The notes under the pieces were generated by a model. The model was not told where the DNA came from. It did no database searches and saw only the letters and a program-made list of their open reading frames with translations. From Anas platyrhynchos (lineage: Eukaryota; Chordata; Aves; Anseriformes; Anatidae): a stretch of 64,000 nucleotides of DNA. The stretch is from contig NC_092597.1 of assembly GCF_047663525.1 (NCBI RefSeq), forward strand, positions 22,026,001-22,090,000, given 5' to 3'. A program made the position numbers and the translations under genes. This document shows, one piece after another, positions 47,084-58,243 of this stretch. How positions within the stretch are numbered: the first letter of the stretch is position 1; each line of letters opens with the position of its first letter.

Positions 47084-50000
47084 CTGGGGGGACAGGCGGG
47101 GTTCAGTGAGGAACATCATAATGCATAATAACCCAAATTGTTAACAAACGCCCCAAAAAAGGCTGATTGTGCGGGTCTAGGCTGCAGATGATGAGCGATG
47201 GTGGGAGCCTGAAGCTTTGGGGTGTCTGTTCAGAGGTCCCAAAGACCCCCCAGGAACTCCCAAAGACCCCCCGGGAACTCCCCGCGCCCCACCTAACGCT
47301 CCGTACAATAGGGTGAGTCCCAAAATAATGGGATCATTGTTTTTTAAACAACAATAGGGTTTACAGCTGGTGTTTTGGCACCTTGTTGTCCCCATGAGAC
47401 CCTGTGCCAGTTCTGAACCGCACATGGCAGCCAGGCAGACCCCCGCTGGCTGCAGAGCCTTAGGGATGATCCCCGGTCACTCTGGCCACCAATTTATGGG
47501 AGTTTTGAAGAGTTTTTTCAACTCTTGCACTGTTTGGCCCTTCCACGGAATGGGGATTGTTTGGAAACCAGAAGTAGAAGCAGCGCGTGACCTGGTTTTC
47601 GCTCTCTGCCGGGTATCTGACCAGCCTGCAGCAAGCCTTTCAGCCTCTCCACTTCAGCCAAAGTCGAGGCATTCGCTATGGCAGTCTGAAAAACAGGCAA
47701 AAAAGCACAATGGATCTTCACACGCAGCACATCAGTCTTTAAAATAATCATACTGAGTTTTTTTCAGTGAAGTGAAGCTAAGCTTTTACATCCTAGAAGG
47801 TTCTACATATGACAAAGCACAATCTTACTTCCTCCCTTATTAAGCAAGCTGTTCTACCCTGGGAGAACTCTAAGCCCAGGACATTCGGTTAAATTCTCAA
47901 AAAACAGGCATGTCATAGAAGAAAACTTACAGGAAAAGCACCTGCAACAAACAGGATGTACTGTTCTGTTCATCTGAGCAGAGTCAGATGTTGCCAGGAA
48001 AAAAAACACTTGTTCTGTTTGGATTCACTATTTTTCTCCTCAATTTTTGTCCCCATGTGCTGTCCTGCCGTACCTACCTTAATTGCCTCCACGTCACCTG
48101 GGGAGGGCCCGGTTTTCTTTTTGTCTGTTTGCAGACCAGCGCCTGGATTGAAGCTTCAAAGAAAAAAAAAAAGTAAAGTATCATTACACCCTGGGAGGAG
48201 CAGGTGCTTCTCTTACTTCCAAACCAGGTTTGGAAGCATTTCAGTCAATCAAGTGTAGTATCTTATCTTTGTTAACAAACTGATACAGTGAATTGCCTCC
48301 TTCAGAAACACCAGCAACTTGTCCTCAGGGTCCCAATCCCCCCCCCACCTTTCATCTGCTCATAATGAGAGGCAGAGCATAATTTATGAAGTGTTTGATG
48401 TGAGCTGCTCGATTTGGATGTTGCTGAACACTCTGTTTTGTCTCTCACCATTACAAAAGCAGGGTGGATAAATACAGGGTAAAGGAAATTGGGGTTTCCT
48501 TTTCTTAAAGATCTAATATGCCCTTGTGGCAACCTACGTTAAAGCCTGCACTACTCTAGGTAAAATCTTAAACTGCTTTTCAGAGTTACCTGCTTTAAGA
48601 AAAAAATAAATGTTTGTAGTCTGAAAATGGGAGTTACTGACTAAGCAGCAGGAGAGAATTTCCTGAAATGCCAACCCAGCCTCAGGAACCTGCAACCTCT
48701 TCCGCAGCTACAGGGAGGTGTTTTTTTTTTTTTTTATATGTTTATCAAACTATTTAGTTTTAGAACAAGTAAATCAGTGATCTATCAGACCTGAACCCTT
48801 TTTTATTCACAAACCGTTGTGAAAGGCCACCTGTTACAGTTTTAGGTGATAAATACATTTGAGTTACTTCTGTTACTTTGCTAGGAATTTGAAAATGCTG
48901 TTGCCATGCCGGATCTGAATTCTGTTTTCCAAACAACTCGATGAAAAATTAAACAAAATGAAGGCCAGGTTTGATGGGGCCCTGGACAACCTGATCTAGT
49001 GGGTGACATCCCTGCCCACGGCAGGAGGGTTGGAACAAGGTGATATTTAAGGTTTCTTCCAACCTGAGCCATTCCGTGATGTACCATTTAAGAACCACAC
49101 TAAATAAGCAAATATTTTAACATTTGTGAACTAAATGTTTTCCTCTGCATTTATCCTCCTAGTTAAAGCAGGTTCTACTGTTTATAGTCCCTAGCAAAAC
49201 ATAAGATTTTTCAGTTACCAATCATCTAGAGTGAAAAAATAAATACACAAATGGCCACCTCTTTGCAGTAAAGTCACAAAGGGGAAAAAAGATAAGAATC
49301 CACCCTGACCAAATATCTCTTTCAGAAATATTTCTGAGATGTATTCACCACCATCCAAAAATTAGCCAGAAGTGCCTCGTGAAATCACGCTACCAAAGTT
49401 AACCCCTCCTGCCAATGAGGGACATTTCGGTGCAGTGCGTAGTGCCGCACGCCAAGTGGTGTTTCTGAAGGAGAACGCCAGTGGAAATTTATTTTTCATC
49501 TTACGTTTTTGTTCTCCTGGCAATATCCTTTGCAAGCTGTGCACCCCGTTTGCCCTTGAACATTTTCTCTGCCTCCTGTCGCTCCTACAGCGATACCACA
49601 CACACAAAGTTAATTTGAGAACATTGCATTTTGCAAAGTTGCTGTCTTTGCAAAGAAAGATGCTTTGGCTCATCTTGATCAGCGAACATTGGCACACGGA
49701 GAGCAGACGTAACAACAAGCACATAAACATTGCCCAAACACTCAGACTCAAGGCCTATCAGCCGAACGCTCTGAAAAACAACAGCTCTCCCACACTGCAT
49801 CTTCACTGAGAACAGAGGGCTCCGCTGTGATTTCTCGTTCCTTTCTCCAGATCTCTTTCTACCAACAAAACTAGCCAGCCAGAAGAGAATCAGACTAAAA
49901 CGATGGCAGTAAAACATAGTTAAACGTAATTAAGCAGATTAGATTCTTAACGGAATGAAATCATAAAAGAAAGCAAAGCATGTGTTTTAAAGCCACTTAG

Positions 50001-52411
50001 GATTCATAGTTCCAATACAACTGACAAATATGGAAAAAAGCTTACTGTTGCCACTAAAGTTTCAAGAACGTAACAAGAAAAAAGGTTTTCATCTTGTGCT
50101 GAATCAGAAAATGGCAGACTTACTTTGAGTTTGACTTTCTGAAAATCCAGGACTCTGACTTGAGGAACTTTGTGGATTACATACAGTCTGTAATGCTTCT
50201 TATTTGTTACAGGGTTCCTTAAAATGCTACAAAGTAAATAAAGTTTACAAAGAGGTACTTAATATGAAATATATTAAAATAAATTAAGATATATCTATAT
50301 TCATATATAGAGGGGGGGGAAAAAAAACTTCTCTTTTCAAGATTACCTACCTCAGGTACGTCAACGATTTAATACTTGATAATGGATCCAGTTCACCCTA
50401 CATAATGGGAACACAGAAACAATTTTGAATGCATTTAATAGGAATCCAATATTTCAAAACAAAGTTCCTAAACTTCTACCAGTCTTTTTTAGTTACTGCT
50501 TCATAGTCAGAATAATCTCACATTCATTTCAAGCTTAATTCTGTGAAAATGTAGACAAATAGCAGCATTTGTACTGTGGCAAAGGACTGCAGCAAGTCAG
50601 TAATGTTTCAAACAACACTCCTATATGCAATTTAAGGCAGCCAACTGAGCCAAAAGTCTTGATTTCTACTATGGAAAAGATGCATTCTAGAAACAGGGAG
50701 AAAAAAAGAGCAACAAATCAAGTTTCAGTTTTAACAAATAATTAAGAATTAGAAAGCTCCAAGGAGACCTGCTGGTTTAAGTCTGCTCAAATGCTACACA
50801 AAGGATTCCAATCTGCTCATCTTTACACGTAACACCACTAACAAAACCAATGAAATTGTGCTCAGGCTCTTGGCTAATGAATTAAATAATTCATACAGAG
50901 AATATTAGATGCACTTGGGTTTTCCAGTTTTGAATAAGTGACCAAAAAGAAATTTTAAAAGAGAATTTTCATAATTTTTTTAAAAACGGAGACTGTTTGT
51001 TCAGTCCAATATTGGACCTAAAAGTACTTAATTTCAAAGTAATTAGATCACCTTTGTGAATGCTCCTCACCAGACTCTCAAGTGCACTTTAGACATCAAA
51101 TAGAATTAATTAAATTAACTACTGTTAAACAGGAAACCCTCCAAGACTTTTTTGACTGCTGTTCCACAGAACACTGCAACTAAGGTTAATTAAAATATAC
51201 ACACCAGTATACACACCACTCTACCAAATTCAGATGGTATTTCTCTAAATAAAAAGGTTAATTAGAAAGATGACAAACCACAAAATTTAGCACTGTTTGG
51301 GTTTATTCTGCATCAGTAGCTTACCAATTCAGCAATGTTATTGTTGGTGAGAACGAGCTCCGTGAGGCTGGGCAGAGCCTGTTCAAGTCCCTCACCGATC
51401 CGACTGAAGAAGAACAAAAATTCAAATGTTTAACTTAGGCTGGAAATTAGCAACGGTGAAAACACACAAATATGAAAATAGAGAGCTTCTCTCTTAAACA
51501 CAACCAACTCTGACACAGACAGAAGTTTGGATTAGCATCAGCTACAAGACTTTTTCTAATCAAAGCAGCATAAAATACCAGCTGGCACTGTAAGAGCATT
51601 AGATGCAAAATCTGTGCTACATTTGTTCAATTACAGGTATGCCTGTTTGCCTGTTCGTTATGGGCATGGTAAATGAACTCCAAAGATTCTAGCCAAGTTC
51701 CAGACTCTGTGTGTCCTTATTCTGTCTGCAAAGTGAAGCCTGATCTGGGACAGATTTTTGCAATGAACAAAGCAAGCAAACCAGGGAGGTTATACAGTAT
51801 TAATTGCCCTTTTTTCGCCACAAAACAAACATTTCTACAACTATTCTGCACTGGCAGACGCTCCTCTGCCCCAGGGCCCCAAGCACAGCCCCTCACCAAA
51901 TCCTGTTGTTATTCATCAGGAGAGTTTTCAGCCTCCTCAGCAGGGGGAACCCATCCAGCTTGCGGATCTCGTTGTCAGAGAAATCGATGGCATCGAACTG
52001 GTCCAGAGTGGCGCCTAAATTCTCGATGACGGGGATTTTATAGCCTGGGGAAAAGAGAAACGCGAGGCGGGAATTAGAGGGTGGCTACAGGTGAGTAAAA
52101 CATGGCGAAAAACAGGGCCTGGGGGAGATGCTTGGACAAAAAGATTGCTAAAAAAAACCCTGCAGGACGCCTTCACCCCGCTCCCACACGGCATAAATCC
52201 TCCACCAGCCCCCACAGAGCCAAAAAACGAATCCTTGGGCCCAAAACCAGCCCCACAAGGCCGGGCCCAGCTCCCCCCCCGGGGCCCAGCTCCCCCCTCA
52301 GGGGCCCGGCTCCCCCCTCATCCCCGCACCGCGCAGGTCGAGCTCTCGGTCTCGGACGGCGTTGGTGTACTGCGCCGCCTGCTCGATCAGCTCCGCCGTG
52401 AGCTTCACCAT
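47025..52411 (-). CDS. SNRPA1: U2 small nuclear ribonucleoprotein A', complete, nine coding exons
   Basis: U2A' is a leucine-rich-repeat protein of the U2 snRNP; with U2B'' it binds stem-loop IV of U2 snRNA and acts in branch-site recognition in the nucleus. The nine exons total 768 bases, or 255 residues, the same length as human. Visible: N-terminus MVKLTAELIEQAAQYTNAVR; leucine-rich repeats between about residues 20 and 145 with LxxLxLxxN steps such as LTELVLTNNNIAEL and LTYLSILRNPVTN; a C-terminal cap (HYRLYVIHKVPQVRVLDFQ); a basic helix (KMFKGKRGAQLAKDIARR); and an acidic tail EEEMEEDTVPNGS. Phases join exactly at all eight junctions. It lies tandem to SELENOS. The CpG-rich start with no TATA fits a housekeeping gene. 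Confidence 0.97.
47239..47280. repeat. Two tandem 21-bp copies in SNRPA1 intron 8
   Basis: CCCAAAGACCCCCC(A/G)GGAACT occurs twice in tandem with one difference. Nothing else stands out in this 508-base intron. Confidence 0.75.
47592..47685 (-). CDS. SNRPA1: SNRPA1 coding exon 8
   Basis: The exon encodes residues 206-236, TAIANASTLAEVERLKGLLQ, then AGQIPGRERKP, plus one base of G237. The acceptor is TTTTTCAG. The donor CAG-GTCACG is weaker than the others in the gene, but it is the only site that joins in frame to exon 9. Confidence 0.94.
48078..48153 (-). CDS. SNRPA1: SNRPA1 coding exon 7
   Basis: The exon encodes T180-K205, FNPGAGLQTDKKKTGPSPGD followed by VEAIK. The acceptor lies in a long T tract (TTTCTTTGAAG) and the donor is GTAGGT. 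Confidence 0.95.
48154..49504 (-). other. SNRPA1 intron 6
   Basis: Intron of 1.35 kb. It holds a T15 run at about 48,721-48,735 and a CR1 3' fragment at about 48,955-49,083. I see no other feature. Confidence 0.85.
48955..49083 (+). mobile_element. CR1 LINE 3' fragment
   Basis: The sequence reads like the CR1 3' end: GCCAGGTTTGATGGGGCCCT, then 'acaacctgatctagtgggtg', then a 'ggcaggagggttggaac' block and the tail 'ttccaacctgagccattccgtga'. It is in the opposite orientation to SNRPA1. Confidence 0.8.
49505..49584 (-). CDS. SNRPA1: SNRPA1 coding exon 6
   Basis: The exon encodes residues 154-179, ERQEAEKMFKGKRGAQLAKD, then IARRTK, and two bases of T180. It is a basic helical segment. The acceptor is GCTGTAG and the donor GTAAGA. 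Confidence 0.96.
50124..50226 (-). CDS. SNRPA1: SNRPA1 coding exon 5
   Basis: The exon encodes S119-K153: ILRNPVTNKKHYRLYVIHKV, then PQVRVLDFQKVKLK, the LRR C-terminal cap. The acceptor is TTTGTAG and the donor GTAAGT. Confidence 0.96.
50351..50397 (-). CDS. SNRPA1: SNRPA1 coding exon 4 (47 bases)
   Basis: A short exon encoding residues 104-118, GELDPLSSIKSLTYL, plus two bases of S119. The acceptor is TATGTAG and the donor GTAGGT. Its size makes it easy for gene callers to miss, but the frame and homology need it. Confidence 0.95.
50398..51324 (-). other. SNRPA1 intron 3
   Basis: An AT-rich 0.9-kb intron. Nothing recognisable is seen in it. Confidence 0.85.
51325..51403 (-). CDS. SNRPA1: SNRPA1 coding exon 3
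   Basis: The exon encodes C77-L103, RIGEGLEQALPSLTELVLTN followed by NNIAEL, a central leucine-rich repeat. The acceptor is TTCTTCAG and the donor GTAAGC. Confidence 0.96.
51897..52044 (-). CDS. SNRPA1: SNRPA1 coding exon 2
   Basis: The exon encodes G28-I76 and two bases of C77: YKIPVIENLGATLDQFDAID, then FSDNEIRKLDGFPLLRRLKT, then LLMNNNRI. It carries the first leucine-rich repeats. The acceptor is TTCCCCAG and the donor GTGAGG. Confidence 0.97.
52263..52320. repeat. Three copies of a 19-20 bp C-rich unit in SNRPA1 intron 1
   Basis: GGGCCC(A/G)GCTCCCCCC-type units follow each other at 52,263, 52,282 and 52,302. The array ends next to the exon 1 donor. Confidence 0.8.
52330..52411 (-). CDS. 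SNRPA1: SNRPA1 coding exon 1
   Basis: The start codon is at 52,409-52,411. The exon encodes residues 1-27 (MVKLTAELIE to ELDLR) plus one base, with a GTGCGG donor at 52,329. It is identical to human over this stretch as far as I recall. Confidence 0.96.
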
Positions 52412-52600
52412 CCCTCCGAGCCCCCGTTAGGCCACACCAGGCCGCGCCAGGCCGAGCCGAGCCGATCCGAGCCGTGCCCGCCCCGCTCCGCCAGGCCCCG
52501 CCGCCCAGAGCCGAGCAGGCGCCGCCCGGCCCCCGGCTCCTCCTCCGCGAAATGGCGGCCGCGGAGGGCGGGGAAGAGAGGGGAGGTGCTCGGCTTTGGG
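52412..52600 (-). promoter_or_regulatory. SNRPA1 CpG-rich promoter with YY1-type site
   Basis: The sequence directly upstream of the start codon is GC-rich, contains repeated GCCGAGCCGA units and has no TATA box. GAAATGGCGGC at 52,549-52,559 (plus strand) matches the YY1 element found near the start of many housekeeping genes; its plus orientation may reflect upstream antisense initiation. Confidence 0.6.
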
Positions 52601-52604
52601 TTCA

Positions 52605-52922
52605 GTTCCGTCACTTGAACAATAAATAAATTCTTCCTCACGTGGCGATGAAGCTTTTTGTGGTTTAATTTGTGCTCGTTACCCCTTGTGCTATCACTGG
52701 CCACCAGTTAGATGAATTTGGTCCCATCCCCTTTACACTTACCCCCCTGGTAATTATAGAGGTTGATAAGATCCCCTCTCAAATCTTCTCTTCTCTAGGC
52801 TAAACAGGTCCAGCTTGCTTAGTCCTTCTTCATAGGACAGATGCTCCAATTCCTAAATTATTTTTGTGGCTCTACACTGAATCCTTTCCAGAAGCTCTAT
52901 GTCCCTTTTGTCACTGAATGAT
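52605..52922 (-). mobile_element. CR1 LINE fragment (antisense, diverged)
   Basis: The plus strand reads the antisense CR1 pattern: 'gataagatcccctctcaaat', 'cttctcttctctaggctaaac', 'ccttcttcataggacagatg' and 'ctctacactgaatcctttcc'. These match the well-known CR1 blocks (for example sense 'cagcctggagaagagaag') with many changes, so this is an old copy. Confidence 0.8.
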
Positions 52923-52924
52923 GG

Positions 52925-53130
52925 AGGAGCATGGAGTCCAGCTCCCAGCTCCACACAGGACCACCCAAAAACCAAACCATGTGTCTGAGAGCAGTGTCCT
53001 AAATTCTACTTGAACTCTTCCAGGCTCTGTGCTATGTCAGCTACCCAGGGTAGCCTGTGCCAGTGCCCAACCAAGTCACACTGTTCCCTTTTTCCCTCAT
53101 ATCCTCCTAGATCTCACCACTTTTAATGTC
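52925..53130 (-). mobile_element. Second CR1 LINE fragment (antisense)
   Basis: The segment 'tgtctgagagcagtgtcctaa' to 'ggtagcctgtgccagtgccc' matches an upstream/downstream CR1 block, but in an order that cannot continue the fragment at 52,605-52,922. It is most likely a separate insertion or a rearranged copy. Confidence 0.65.
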
Positions 53131-56100
53131 CTTAAACAGTGCTTTTCCATGCTTTTGGAACCTTGTCCCCCTCAGGGAGCTGGGGGGAGCGACACCAAGG
53201 GTCCAGGGGAGCAGCTTTGATCAGGTGTGGCCTTGATTTGGGGAGTTTGGGCAATCCCCCATAAGCGCAGCCATAGCACCGCAGCACTTCGGCAGCTCGT
53301 CAGCAGAGGGAACTGATGTCCTACAAACGCCTCAGCCTTTGGCCAAAGCAGCCCCAAGCGTCCCAGGGTGTCTCTGACACCCCTCACTCCCCAGGCCTCG
53401 AAGGTGGTGGAAAACTTTTGGTCTTTGATCTGTCTGTGGCAGCGCTGCTGAGAAGGGCAGCGATCCTTCTCTGTGGGCTCCTAGCAGCAATTGTGAGTGT
53501 TGAGGGAAAAGGTACAAAATCAGAAGTTTTTTCACCCCAAGCCCTCCTCTCATGGATGACATGACCCTGCCAGGGGCCACTGCAATCTCCTTTGTGGCAA
53601 AATCCATGTTGAGCTGCAGTTTCTCCACGTACCCCACGGCTCAGTTCTGTGCACAGCCAGAGAGAGAGCGCAGAGCCCCACATCCAGGCACATCTATCAA
53701 CAGAGTAAAGGCTTGGGTTTGCTACCCATTAAACCCTAAAGCAGGCAGAAGCTGTTACCAGAACTTCCCTCTCTGCTTCTGGCATTACAGATCAGACTAG
53801 GTCTGCAGGAATCCAGGCAGAGCAGGCTGGAGACCTGCTCTCCATGGGCTGACCAGCAGCAAGCAGGCTGCTTTCCCTTGGACAGTAGCTGCTTGTGCTT
53901 CTAGCCAGTGGGACTGTGCTTTTTTCAGACAAATACTGCTCCTTTCCTGCTACACAGCCAGGACAGCCTCACACAGTAATTACAGCTCTCAGTGCTTTCC
54001 ACCATCCCAGCAGCAGTTTGAGTTTTGCTCCTGAATACAGGGCTGCCCATAAACACCTTCCCACTGCAGCGCTCGAGACAGTTGCTCTGGCATCTCCACA
54101 TGCTTTCCAGCTCCCAGGGAAGAAATGATGGGCTGGGAGCTCTGCAGGCTCCAGCACAGCATTCACCTTTTGCCTTCACAAGACAAAGCACACTTTCAAG
54201 TGGCATCACCCCCCTCCTGCCCCACTTTACGGATTTGGAAAGCTGAGGAAGAGCTGGGTGTATCTCTCGGGGAGCTGAGATGGCTCAGCCTGCCATGCCC
54301 GGGCAGGCAGCTTCACTTCAGTGTAAATCAGGTCCAAGGCTGGTGAGCTGCCTGGCATTAACGTCAGGTTGTCACAGCCAAGGCGCTTGGCCCCGTTGGC
54401 AGGGCTCGGCTGGCAGCAGCAGCGCTTTGCGGATGGGTGAGCCCCAGTGCAGATGACGCTAACTGGAGGTGGCATGGGAAGGAAGTGGTTGGTCACCCCC
54501 AGGTCCCCAAATCCTCTTGAATGTCACCAAGCCACCACCTCTGTGACCCTGGAAAAATACTTCTCCAGCCCTCAAGGCTCCTTCTGTGAGATGAGGCAGA
54601 ATGATTTCTGCCTCTCCCGCTATCTAGGGAAGGATTTTATTTTTCTGGGCGCTGTGACATTTCTGTGAACTCAGAGGATGTGATGATAGTTTAAATGCTG
54701 CAGCCACGTTTGGCACCGCACAGGGATGGCTCATACTTTTCTTTTGGGAGCATCCAGCGGCGGCATCCTGTGAGTGACGCCTGGCTTGGTCCCCAGGATT
54801 ACAGTGTCAGCGCTGGCTCCGTTCTGGCTGGCGATGCCTGCGGAGGTGTCGGCTGGGGTCACTTGGTTCCTGGGCTCCCTGCTAAAGAAACACCCTCACT
54901 GCTCTCTGTGACCAATGCTACATACGAAAGCACACAGTCAGGTTTTTATAACATCTGCGTTTCTTTAAAAGAAGCTAGGAGAGAGCAAGAGAGAGAGGTG
55001 TCATGAGCAGAGACAAAGAATTAGCAGCGTGGTTGCGCATGACTCAGGAATCACACGATGGGAAAGTCGATGCAACCTTCAGTCATTTCGGGCAGGCACT
55101 GAAAGGAGATTCTCTTCAGCCTCCTGGGAAGCAGGTCCTGCCCCTGACAAGGCTAAACAAAACGGGGACCTTTCTCCTTGAGCACAGTATAGCAGCGTGC
55201 CTCAGCTCCCTGGCTGTAATGGAGCCGTAACTGAGAGCAGACAGATTCTTGGTGTCAGGTACGGTACACGAGCTCTTAAAAGCCCCTGCTTTGTAATGGA
55301 AAGTCAAAACGATGATTTTTAAGATGTGTGTTCTCCACCTGCCAGCTATGAAATGGCCGATGGCTGCGAACGCAACCTCACAGCCAAACAGCAAATGAGG
55401 AGTCAGGCTACTCTAAGAAGATTTTCCAGAAAACAGCTATTATGGATCGGTCACTGGTGCCAAGAGACAATAGAGAAATGTGCTTTAATACACTGCCTAA
55501 GTATTCGTTTATCTTGAAGAGACAGCCACTTTGATCCTTGGAGCATACCAGTGTCGGAGAGACTTTAATAGCTCCAAGCTAGCATTGCAATAGCTTAGAT
55601 AAATAATCTGAATTTTATTACTTTCCAAGAATGATTTCTGAGGGAGTTAGAGCCTTGGGAAACACTGGAAGCTGGTGTTGTTGCACGAACCCAATGTGTA
55701 GAATTTATTTCTTTTCCCGGCAGGCCGGAGGGCAGCAGAAAGCCAGATAAAGCTGCGACTGCTAGGCATTGGTCATCTTAAATTGCATTGCTTCACCCAC
55801 GGTGTATTTTTGTATTTTAAGTTATGCCAAGGATGCAAGGGTAAACAGTTTTTTTTTCTCTTTTTTTTTCTTTTTTTTTTTTTTAGCATTTCAGTAGTTG
55901 TGAATAAACCATTGAGCAGCGTTACAGGCAGGCTGCTGTGAGCCAGAACTGGAAGTCAGAGCTGACGCAGTGCTCCTGCTTCACAGCTCCTGTTTTTGAC
56001 AGTGACACAGCAACAGAAATTAAAGTTTGTTATTTTACAACCAAAGTGGCAGAAGCCAGAAGCATTTCACCCCACTTCTGACCTCTGGTTTGGCCCGAGA

Positions 56101-56705
56101 CCAAAAAGGGGATCCCAGAGCAACAGAAGGACTCAGTACGTGATACATCATCTGGTTAATTCACGTTTATCAGATGATAAATGGGCAGAACTGCAAGACG
56201 CACAAGCCCTCAGCAGCGCAGCTCTGAGACAGCATCTTCCCTCGACTTGGACGCGCTGATTCTTGTGGCTCCCTTCCAGCTCGGGATATTCCACGACTCC
56301 CTCATGAGAGGGCTCAGTTCTTTCCTTTTTCACGCTTAAAAAGCTCAATTCCAGATACCCAGGCACTACCCTGGGTGCCTGACCCAGGGTAAAACCCTGT
56401 AAAAGAAACCCAAAAAGGCTCCACGGCTCCCTCCATCCCCACCACACCAGCCAGAGAGGGGAGGGTGGCCCCATGGCCACCAGCCCACGCTGCGGCCAGG
56501 ACTGCACCGCGAGCTCTGCAGGCAAAAGACCTTTTTTTGAGAAGAAACACGAGCTTTTTTGCACGTGCACCATCTGCTCAGGAGCCGCTTCTCCTGCAGG
56601 AGCTGGGCTGATCGGAGAGGCTCCAGCGAGGGCAGCAAAGCAAAGCGAGGTGCAGCACCACCGCCCTGCCCTGCCTCCCGAGGTAGGAATTTGGAAAAAG
56701 CACAG
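53131..56705. other. Intergenic region between SNRPA1 and PCSK6
   Basis: About 3.6 kb with no supportable gene on either strand. It contains a T-rich tract at about 55,850-55,884. The short open frames show no homology that I recognise. Confidence 0.75.
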
Positions 56706-56711
56706 ACCCGT

Positions 56712-58145
56712 GGCTCAGGGGAGATCAATAGTTTATTAACTTAAAGGTCGGTTCGCCAAAGCTCCGTCTTTGCGAGGGTTTGGTCCGCCGCTGGCGGTGT
56801 GGCTCTCGCCCCTTCGCCTGGCGGAGGTAAGCTCTGTCGGGCAAGCCCAGGCAGGGCGCGTCGTCACAGCCGAAAACAAGCAGGGATTAGCCCAGCTCCG
56901 GGAGGAGGAGCGGGTGACAATCAGCACTGCGAGTTTCACTGGCAAGAGGTTTAACTCCTTAAATCTATTAACAATGAGAAATCAGAACATGCAGCGCAAG
57001 GGGAAGGCTGTTTACATACGTCTGGTGAAAAGAGCGTCTCGGCAAGGTCGGAGAGGATAAGGACGTAAGACAAGATTCCCCGCTCCCCATATAAAAAATA
57101 GTCTACAGAGGAAAACAAGGACTGTATAAGTTATTAAAAAAAAAAAAAATCCGTAAAACAACATAGCCAGGGATATTTTAAACACAATTATATAAACACC
57201 ACATGACGCACTATTAAGAGAGAGCATGGAAAGGTTTGTTTCGGGGGAGGGTTTTGCAGAATTAAGAGCTTCCTGGCCAGATCCCTGGAATGTCTCTTTT
57301 TTTTTGAAACAGATGCCCGAGAAAAAAAAAAAAATCACTGCCGTGAACAGGAGGGTTTGTGAGAGGTATACCAGCAAACCGGGGGAAGGACGGTGATGCG
57401 AAATGCTGGGACGGGTTGGGAAGCCACCTCGTTCAGCTCCCAGAGGACGGCTCTAGCTCCTTCCAGAACTGAACTAAACAGCAATTAGGGAGGGAAATTA
57501 ATTTTACAGTAAGGCTGCGGCCCCCCAGGCTGCTCCACGTGGATGAACCCTCCCCAAACCTCCTTGCGGATGCCCGGCTCCTGCCTGCCCGTGGAGCCAC
57601 CGTGATCCCTGGAGCTCTGGTTACGGCCACGCTGAGGGCTGAACCCAAACGGGGGTGGCAGGGTGGGCTGCACAGCCTGCTCCCGAGCCACCCAACTCCT
57701 CGTTTTCCTGCAGGTGCTGAGCACGGTGCTGGCTGCGGGCAGTGCAGGGCGCTGGCACCGTCACCCAGCGGGGCTCAGCCCCGGCTCGTGTCCCAGCAGC
57801 CAGGATCCCGCCAGCCGCGCACATCAGTAGGATTTCTGCGAAGAACCAAGCTTGGGCACACGGATCACGCCTTGCTCCCTGCTCACGAGGAGTGTTTGAG
57901 AGTATTAATATCACCGCCTGCATGGTGCCTGAGCGGGCTCGGTCAGTCGGGCTACGATCCGATCTCTGCTCAACGTATTGCTATAGGAACGAGCTGACAG
58001 TGATATTAAAGCTATCAAACTTACGAGGGAACGCTTGACAGCACCATGTAAACTCTCCCGAAGCTGAAAAAATAAACTTTTGTCCTAAACGTTTGGCGAA
58101 ACTGGGCTGGCAGTCGGTGGAAGTCCTGGATGCAGCCGCTGAACT
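56712..58145 (-). other. PCSK6 3' untranslated region (inferred)
   Basis: Lies between the PCSK6 stop and the AATAAA at 56,732. It contains A/T-rich patches (57,133-57,150; 57,296-57,335). I see no coding sequence in it. Its extent is inferred from the poly(A) signal only. Confidence 0.55.
56732..56737 (-). terminator. Likely poly(A) signal AATAAA of PCSK6
   Basis: This is the first clear AATAAA downstream of the PCSK6 stop on the minus strand, followed by GGTCTGTGCTTTTT. It would give a 3' UTR of about 1.4 kb (58,145 to about 56,712). A variant signal nearer the stop cannot be excluded. Confidence 0.6.
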
Positions 58146-58243
58146 TTACCCGGCCATGAGACATGTCTGACAGCAGAACTGCACAAACAGCTTCTTCTCA
58201 CACAGCTTGTTGGATTTCACCATCTCACAGAAAGTCTTGTCAG
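58146..58243 (-). CDS. PCSK6: PCSK6 last coding exon: PLAC domain and stop
   Basis: The exon encodes [21 protein letters not shown], then [11 protein letters not shown] and TAA (58,148-58,146). Five cysteines here plus one in the previous exon give the six of a PLAC domain. Human ends QFCCRTCLLAG. The acceptor is CTCGCCAG. Confidence 0.96.
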
